From NCBI GenBank assembly GCA_964530165.1, contig CAZGYE010000095.1, forward strand, positions 1 through 17,419: a DNA stretch of 17,419 nucleotides, in the 5' to 3' direction. A program made the translations under genes and the position numbers. The DNA is from CAZGYE01 sp964530165 (GTDB lineage: Bacteria > Planctomycetota > Planctomycetia > Planctomycetales > Planctomycetaceae). Below the pieces are notes generated by a model, which did no database searches, had not been told where the DNA came from, and was given only the letters and a program-made list of their open reading frames with translations. Positions 14,071 through 17,419 of the stretch are shown one piece after another. Positions within the stretch are counted from its first letter, which is position 1. Every line of letters begins with the position of its first letter.

Positions 14071-15819
14071 TTACAAAACCAGGTCGGGACAGAACTTCTT
14101 CAGCTCCCCGCGCAGGTAGTTTTCCACGTCTCGGGCCACTTCCATCGATTCGGCGTGCTCGGCAATCTTCTCGGCCTCGGGGATCGTGATGTTTCGAATG
14201 ACTTCCTTCAACTCGGGAATGACATGCGGGGTCACACTCAATTGCCTCAGCCCGATGCCCACCAACAAAGGGATAAACATCGGCTCAGAACTCATCTGCC
14301 CGCAGACCGTCACCGGCAAGTCTCGCCTCCCGGCGGCCTCGACCACTCGGCGGATCAGTCGGAGGATCGACGGATCCCCAGATCGATACAAATTGGCCAC
14401 TGCCGGGTCCGAGCGATCAGCGGCCAGCGTAAACTGAATCAGGTCGTTGGTTCCAATCGAAAAGAAATCGACCTCCTGCGCGAATTCATCGGCCAACAGC
14501 GCCGCCGAGGGCACCTCGACCATCATGCCCACCGGCACGTCGCGCTTGAATGGGACCCCCTGCTCTTCCAAGTCTTCCATGACATCGGTCAGAATCATCT
14601 TCGCCTGACGAAGTTCCAATAAGCTGGCGACCAGCGGGAACATAATCCGGACATCGCCCAAGACGGCCACTCGCAGAATAGCGCGCAACTGGGTTTTGAA
14701 CAATGGCAAATTTTTCAGGCTCATCCGCAGGCTGCGTAAACCGAGCACGGAATTGGTGCCGTTCGCCATCGACTCGTCGGACGCGTTGGGGATCTTATCG
14801 GCCCCCAGATCGAGCGTGCGGATGACCACCGGCCGAGCGTCGAAGGCGCTGACGACCTCGCAATAGGCTTCGTAGTGATCTTCCTCGGTCGGTTCGCGGT
14901 CTTTTCTGAGGTACAGGAACTCGGTGCGGTACAGACCGATCCCCTCAGCGCCGCGTCGCGTGCAGTGTTCGACCTCCTCGGGAAATTCGATATTCCCCAA
15001 TAAGGAGATCCGCTCGCCGTCGCGGGTCTCCGGAGGCAACGGCCGTAATGACTGCAACCATTCGGTAAACGTGTGAAACTTGGCTTCCGAATCCTTGTAT
15101 CTGGCCAGCGACTGCTTGTCGGGGTCGATAATCACTTCCCCGTGGTTGCCATCGATGATGGTCGTTTCTCCGCCCGAGACGTCCGACAGAAAATGCCCGA
15201 CGCCCACAACCGCCGGGATCTCCAGCGCACCGGCCAAGATGGCGGTGTGACTGGTTTCGCCTCCCACCTCGGTGGCGAAACCGAGAACGAACTTTTTGTT
15301 GAGCTTGGCCGTCTCGCTGGGGGTCAGGTTGTGCGCCAACACGACGACCGGGGCGGTCAGGTGAGTCAACTCTTCGCGGCGTTTCCCTAACAGATGCCTC
15401 AAGATGCGCTTTTCGACGTCGTGAATGTCGACGGCCCGCTCGGCGAAGTAGTGGTCGCCCAGGTTCTGTAGTTTTCTGGCGTAGCTGCGCAGCACTCTGC
15501 TGGCGGCATGTTCCGGGGAGTAGCACCGCTCGCGGATGAGCGTTTCGATTTCTTCGATGAGCTTCGGGTTGCGCACCACCTCCCGGTGAGCGGCGAAAAT
15601 GGCGCCGTACTGTTCGCCCAACTGCTCGGAAGCGAGTTTTTCGTTGACGGCAATTGCGCGACACACGCTTTCCAGCGCCGCCTCGAACCGCGCAATCTCC
15701 GTGTCGACCGCATCCACGCTGACGAATTGTCGCGGAATGCGAAAATTCTCCGTGCCCAGCACCAAGGCCGGGCCGGTCACCACGCCGGGAGAAACTGCAA
15801 TTCCACGTTTAAGCAGCAT
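14071..15819 (-). CDS. ptsI: PTS enzyme I (phosphoenolpyruvate-protein phosphotransferase)
   Basis: 582 residues, the usual length for EI (about 575), so no GAF domain of the PtsP type is present. The start MLLKRGIAVSPGVVTGPALV is typical. The phosphorylated His is His191 in GGETSHTAILAGALEIPAVVG. The PEP-binding barrel shows GLYRTEFLYL, TNDLIQFTLAADRSDP and TVCGQMSSEP with its catalytic Cys. EI takes phosphate from PEP and passes it to HPr, whose gene ends 12 bases upstream. No sugar-specific EIIBC is in the window, so the chain probably serves regulation through the neighbouring EIIA. Its promoter is likely shared with the upstream pts genes. Confidence 0.96.
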   Translation of the reverse strand: MLLKRGIAVSPGVVTGPALVLGTENFRIPRQFVSVDAVDTEIARFEAALESVCRAIAVNEKLASEQLGEQYGAIFAAHREVVRNPKLIEEIETLIRERCYSPEHAASRVLRSYARKLQNLGDHYFAERAVDIHDVEKRILRHLLGKRREELTHLTAPVVVLAHNLTPSETAKLNKKFVLGFATEVGGETSHTAILAGALEIPAVVGVGHFLSDVSGGETTIIDGNHGEVIIDPDKQSLARYKDSEAKFHTFTEWLQSLRPLPPETRDGERISLLGNIEFPEEVEHCTRRGAEGIGLYRTEFLYLRKDREPTEEDHYEAYCEVVSAFDARPVVIRTLDLGADKIPNASDESMANGTNSVLGLRSLRMSLKNLPLFKTQLRAILRVAVLGDVRIMFPLVASLLELRQAKMILTDVMEDLEEQGVPFKRDVPVGMMVEVPSAALLADEFAQEVDFFSIGTNDLIQFTLAADRSDPAVANLYRSGDPSILRLIRRVVEAAGRRDLPVTVCGQMSSEPMFIPLLVGIGLRQLSVTPHVIPELKEVIRNITIPEAEKIAEHAESMEVARDVENYLRGELKKFCPDLVL

Positions 15820-15831
15820 GTTTGTGCCGGT

Positions 15832-16110
15832 TCAGCCTTGGAAGTTCGATTCGAACAGATTCACGAGCCCTTCGATGGCCTGGACGGCATCGCTTCCGGC
15901 TGCCTGCAGCACCAGCGTTGTGCCGCGACTGGCCTCGAGCGTCAACAAATCGAGGACATCCTTGGCATCGACCGTCTGATCGTCTTTGGAGATTTGAACC
16001 TCGCAGTCGTGGCCTCGGCAAAATTGCGCAATCTGAGAACAGGGGACCAGATGCAATCCGTTCTCCAAATCGACCGTGACTGTTTGGCGGCAAAGGGAAT
16101 CGTAAGTCAT
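15832..16110 (-). CDS. ptsH: HPr-like phosphocarrier protein with altered key residues
   Basis: 92 residues, normal for HPr. NGLHLVPCSQ (17-26) aligns with NGLHTRPAAQ of E. coli HPr, so His20 is the phosphoryl-carrying His15. The Arg17 equivalent is Val22 and the following Ala-Ala is Cys-Ser. VDAKDVLDLLTL (47-58) aligns with ASAKSLFKLQTL, so the Ser46 position, the target of HPr kinase in many bacteria, is Asp51. The codons read cleanly (CAT for His20, GTC for Val22, GAT for Asp51), so this is not a frame error. Flanked by ptsI (12 bases) and ptsN (113 bases). It most likely carries phosphate from EI to EIIA; the altered loop may slow or tune this. Confidence 0.9.
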   Translation of the reverse strand: MTYDSLCRQTVTVDLENGLHLVPCSQIAQFCRGHDCEVQISKDDQTVDAKDVLDLLTLEASRGTTLVLQAAGSDAVQAIEGLVNLFESNFQG

Positions 16111-16223
16111 GGAACCTGCGACTGACGTTTTTCCTTGATTTCTTCCGGACGCCGGCAGCCGAAATCGGGCGCCCCAACCCGCTGAAACTCTCGAATGGCC
16201 GGTCGTCGAAACTGTGGCTGCAA

Positions 16224-16697
16224 TCAGTCCAACTGGTTGTTGTCCGCTTCTTGCAGTAATTCAATCACCTCGTCCTTCGTCTTGGCTTGCTTGAGGAAAC
16301 TGCAGAAGTTCTGATTGCGAAGATGTCGCGAGATGTTCTCCAGCCCCCGCAGATGATCGCCGGGCCGATCCGGAGGTGAGACCAACAGGAACAGAATGTA
16401 AACCGCCTCGCCGTCCAAGCTCGCAAAATCGACGCCATCTTTGGCCAGGGCGACGGTGGCAATCAGATGGTCGACCGAAGGATGTTTCGTATGTGGAACA
16501 GCCACGCCGTTGCCAATTCCGGTCGAACCGAGTTCCTCTCGTTTCACGATGGCGACGACAATGTCCTCCTCATCCTCGGGTTTGATACTTCCGCTGTTTT
16601 TCAGGCCCTCCACCATTGCCCGAATCGCAGCTTCTTTGTTGGTGACCTGCAAATCCGGAAGAATTGCATCAGGGACCACGAAGTCCAACAACTTCAT
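16224..16697 (-). CDS. ptsN: PTS EIIA component, nitrogen-PTS/fructose type
   Basis: 157 residues from the ATG at 16697, preceded by AAAGGAG (16710-16704) with 6 bases of spacing. The active-site His is His69 in GSTGIGNGVAVPHTKHPSVD, the signature of EIIA-Fru/Ntr proteins. LFLLVSPPDRPGDHL and a C-terminal helix fit the family. No EIIB or EIIC domain is attached. In the nitrogen PTS this protein acts as a phosphorylation-dependent regulator, not in sugar uptake. It lies between hpf and ptsH; hpf-ptsN adjacency is the arrangement seen near rpoN in proteobacteria. Confidence 0.93.
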   Translation of the reverse strand: MKLLDFVVPDAILPDLQVTNKEAAIRAMVEGLKNSGSIKPEDEEDIVVAIVKREELGSTGIGNGVAVPHTKHPSVDHLIATVALAKDGVDFASLDGEAVYILFLLVSPPDRPGDHLRGLENISRHLRNQNFCSFLKQAKTKDEVIELLQEADNNQLD

Positions 16698-16726
16698 GCA
16701 TCGCTCCTTTACCAGCGCGATTTGTG

Positions 16727-16748
16727 AGGAACCGACGTTCTTGTTCCT
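16727..16748 (-). promoter_or_regulatory. Hairpin in the hpf-ptsN gap, ahead of the ptsN ribosome site
   Basis: On the minus strand AGGAAC (16748-16743) pairs with GTTCCT (16732-16727) across a 10-base loop; with one bulge the stem extends to TGAAGGAAC/GTTCCTCA. It ends 16 bases before the AAAGGAG of ptsN. It could be a processing site or stabiliser between the two genes. No T-run follows, so it is not a clear terminator. Confidence 0.3.
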
Positions 16749-16838
16749 TCACACCGGCGCTGTCGTTTCCACTGGCCTATCCATTGACGGTTAAACCGCT
16801 CTGTCACCCTGCCGCTTGACTGGCGGACCTCGATCAGT

Positions 16839-17195
16839 TTACTCGGATTCGGCCTCGGGTTCTGCCGACTCGCCCTGGAACACTTCGTTCGCGGGGCGGT
16901 CCCGGCGGTGATCCTGAAGCTTCGCCTTGTACTTCCGAATTTGCTGTTCCATCTTTTGCAGGGCGCAGTCGAATGTCGAGAGGACGTCTTCCCCAACATC
17001 CCGCGACACGAAATTGTGCTTGTGTTCCGCTTCCACCAACAGGTCTACGGCGATGCGGTCTTTCTGAAACTCCACCGTGACCCCAATCGACGTGACACGC
17101 TCGAAATAGGTAAGCAACTTCGCCGACTTGCGAGTGATGTGGTCCTGAACCTCGTCGCTGACGCTTCCGTGCCGACAGGTGATGGCAACTTGCAC
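16839..17195 (-). CDS. hpf: Ribosome hibernation promoting factor (sigma-54 modulation protein family)
   Basis: 118 residues with a GTG start at 17195, chosen because AGGAG (17209-17205) lies 9 bases upstream and because the family fold begins right there (VQVAITCRHGSVSDEVQDHI). A longer frame reaches 17306 but is not family-like. The beta-alpha-beta-beta-beta-alpha pattern of short HPF/RaiA proteins is visible: KSAKLLTYFERVTSIGVTVE, AVDLLVEAEHKHNFVSRDVG, then the second helix (FDCALQKMEQQIRKYKAKLQDHRR). The long-form C-terminal dimerisation domain is absent, replaced by a short acidic tail (SAEPEAESE). It binds the 30S subunit decoding region to store ribosomes in stress. It is the first gene of the hpf-ptsN-ptsH-ptsI-rng-rplU run. 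Confidence 0.93.
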   Translation of the reverse strand: MQVAITCRHGSVSDEVQDHITRKSAKLLTYFERVTSIGVTVEFQKDRIAVDLLVEAEHKHNFVSRDVGEDVLSTFDCALQKMEQQIRKYKAKLQDHRRDRPANEVFQGESAEPEAESE

Positions 17196-17419
17196 CGATA
17201 CAAACTCCTGACTGACCAACCCCTGCACCAGAAATGGAACATGCAAGAACGTAGGAAATTCCGCACAGGTCCTTCCACCGACCCATTCTAGCCGACGAGC
17301 GCCCACAATTCCAGCGGACTTGAAGCCGGCCGTTCTCTTGGCCCGAATGATCCGGCTGCAACGCCCTTAGAAAGGACGCGGTAATTCAGGTCATCTGGAC
17401 TATTTTTCGGCAGTTGGCG
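17196..17419. other. Region upstream of hpf, no gene seen
   Basis: It should hold the promoter for hpf. On the minus strand a TAGAAT (17290-17285) is a good -10 match about 90 bases before the GTG, but no good -35 lies at the right distance. Nothing else is recognisable. Confidence 0.4.

Noticed and set aside
16111..16223. Possible hprK or other small gene between ptsN and ptsH
   Set aside because: The gap is 113 bases with no frame of useful length. The 151-codon minus frame at 15809-16264 is a shadow of ptsH.
17214..17230. Possible sigma-54 promoter (TGGTGC-N5-TTGGT on the minus strand) ahead of hpf
   Set aside because: It lacks the invariant GC of the -12 element and would start transcription on top of the ribosome site.
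17285..17290. TAGAAT as the -10 box of an hpf promoter
   Set aside because: No acceptable -35 at 16-18 bases (the nearest TTGTGG is only 12 bases away), so it is mentioned but not called.

Overview
The window looks like chromosomal DNA from a member of the Planctomycetota. Four things point there: a PVC-type membrane-bound dehydrogenase (TIGR02604-like), a DUF1559 pilin-like protein with the H-X9-DG motif followed by a small transthyretin-like lipoprotein, a giant TPR/FG-GAP/ASPIC-UnbV protein, and short CAAG/CTTG-centred hairpin repeats between genes. The DNA is GC-rich, so many long antisense frames are shadows. I see no phage, plasmid, transposase, CRISPR, tRNA or rRNA.

Layout. 1-1489 (minus): N-terminal part of a secreted PVC-type dehydrogenase, cut by the window edge. 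1897-5110 (plus): a 59-residue membrane protein closely followed by a membrane-anchored TPR + FG-GAP + ASPIC/UnbV protein. 5412-6688: a DUF1559 prepilin-like gene bracketed by two near-identical 87-bp inverted-repeat elements, then a small lipoprotein gene (6776-7267). 7269-10934 (minus): a two-gene pyruvate:ferredoxin oxidoreductase that looks like NifJ cut in two, with a credible promoter and an operator-like inverted repeat upstream. 11501-11983 (plus): an unrecognised protein with PilZ-like features. 12023-17195 (minus): hpf, ptsN, ptsH, ptsI, an RNase E/G gene and rplU, all in one direction.

How the genes work together. The last block joins a regulatory phosphotransferase chain (EI to HPr to EIIA, with no sugar permease in the window) to a ribosome hibernation factor, an RNA-processing endonuclease and ribosomal protein L21. 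It reads as a nutrient-state and translation/RNA homeostasis cluster. It recalls the proteobacterial rpoN-hpf-ptsN neighbourhood, extended with ptsH-ptsI and rng-rplU. The HPr is unusual. The residue matching the catalytic-loop Arg17 is Val, and the regulatory Ser46 position is Asp, so it cannot be phosphorylated there by HPr kinase and may mimic the phosphorylated state. The por genes supply acetyl-CoA and reduced ferredoxin.

No clear-cut new defence or mobile system is present. The points most worth following are the HPr changes and the cluster around it, the paired 87-bp elements, the por operator/promoter, the paired TT/AA-loop hairpins, and the heptanucleotide repeats that form the stop codons of two genes.
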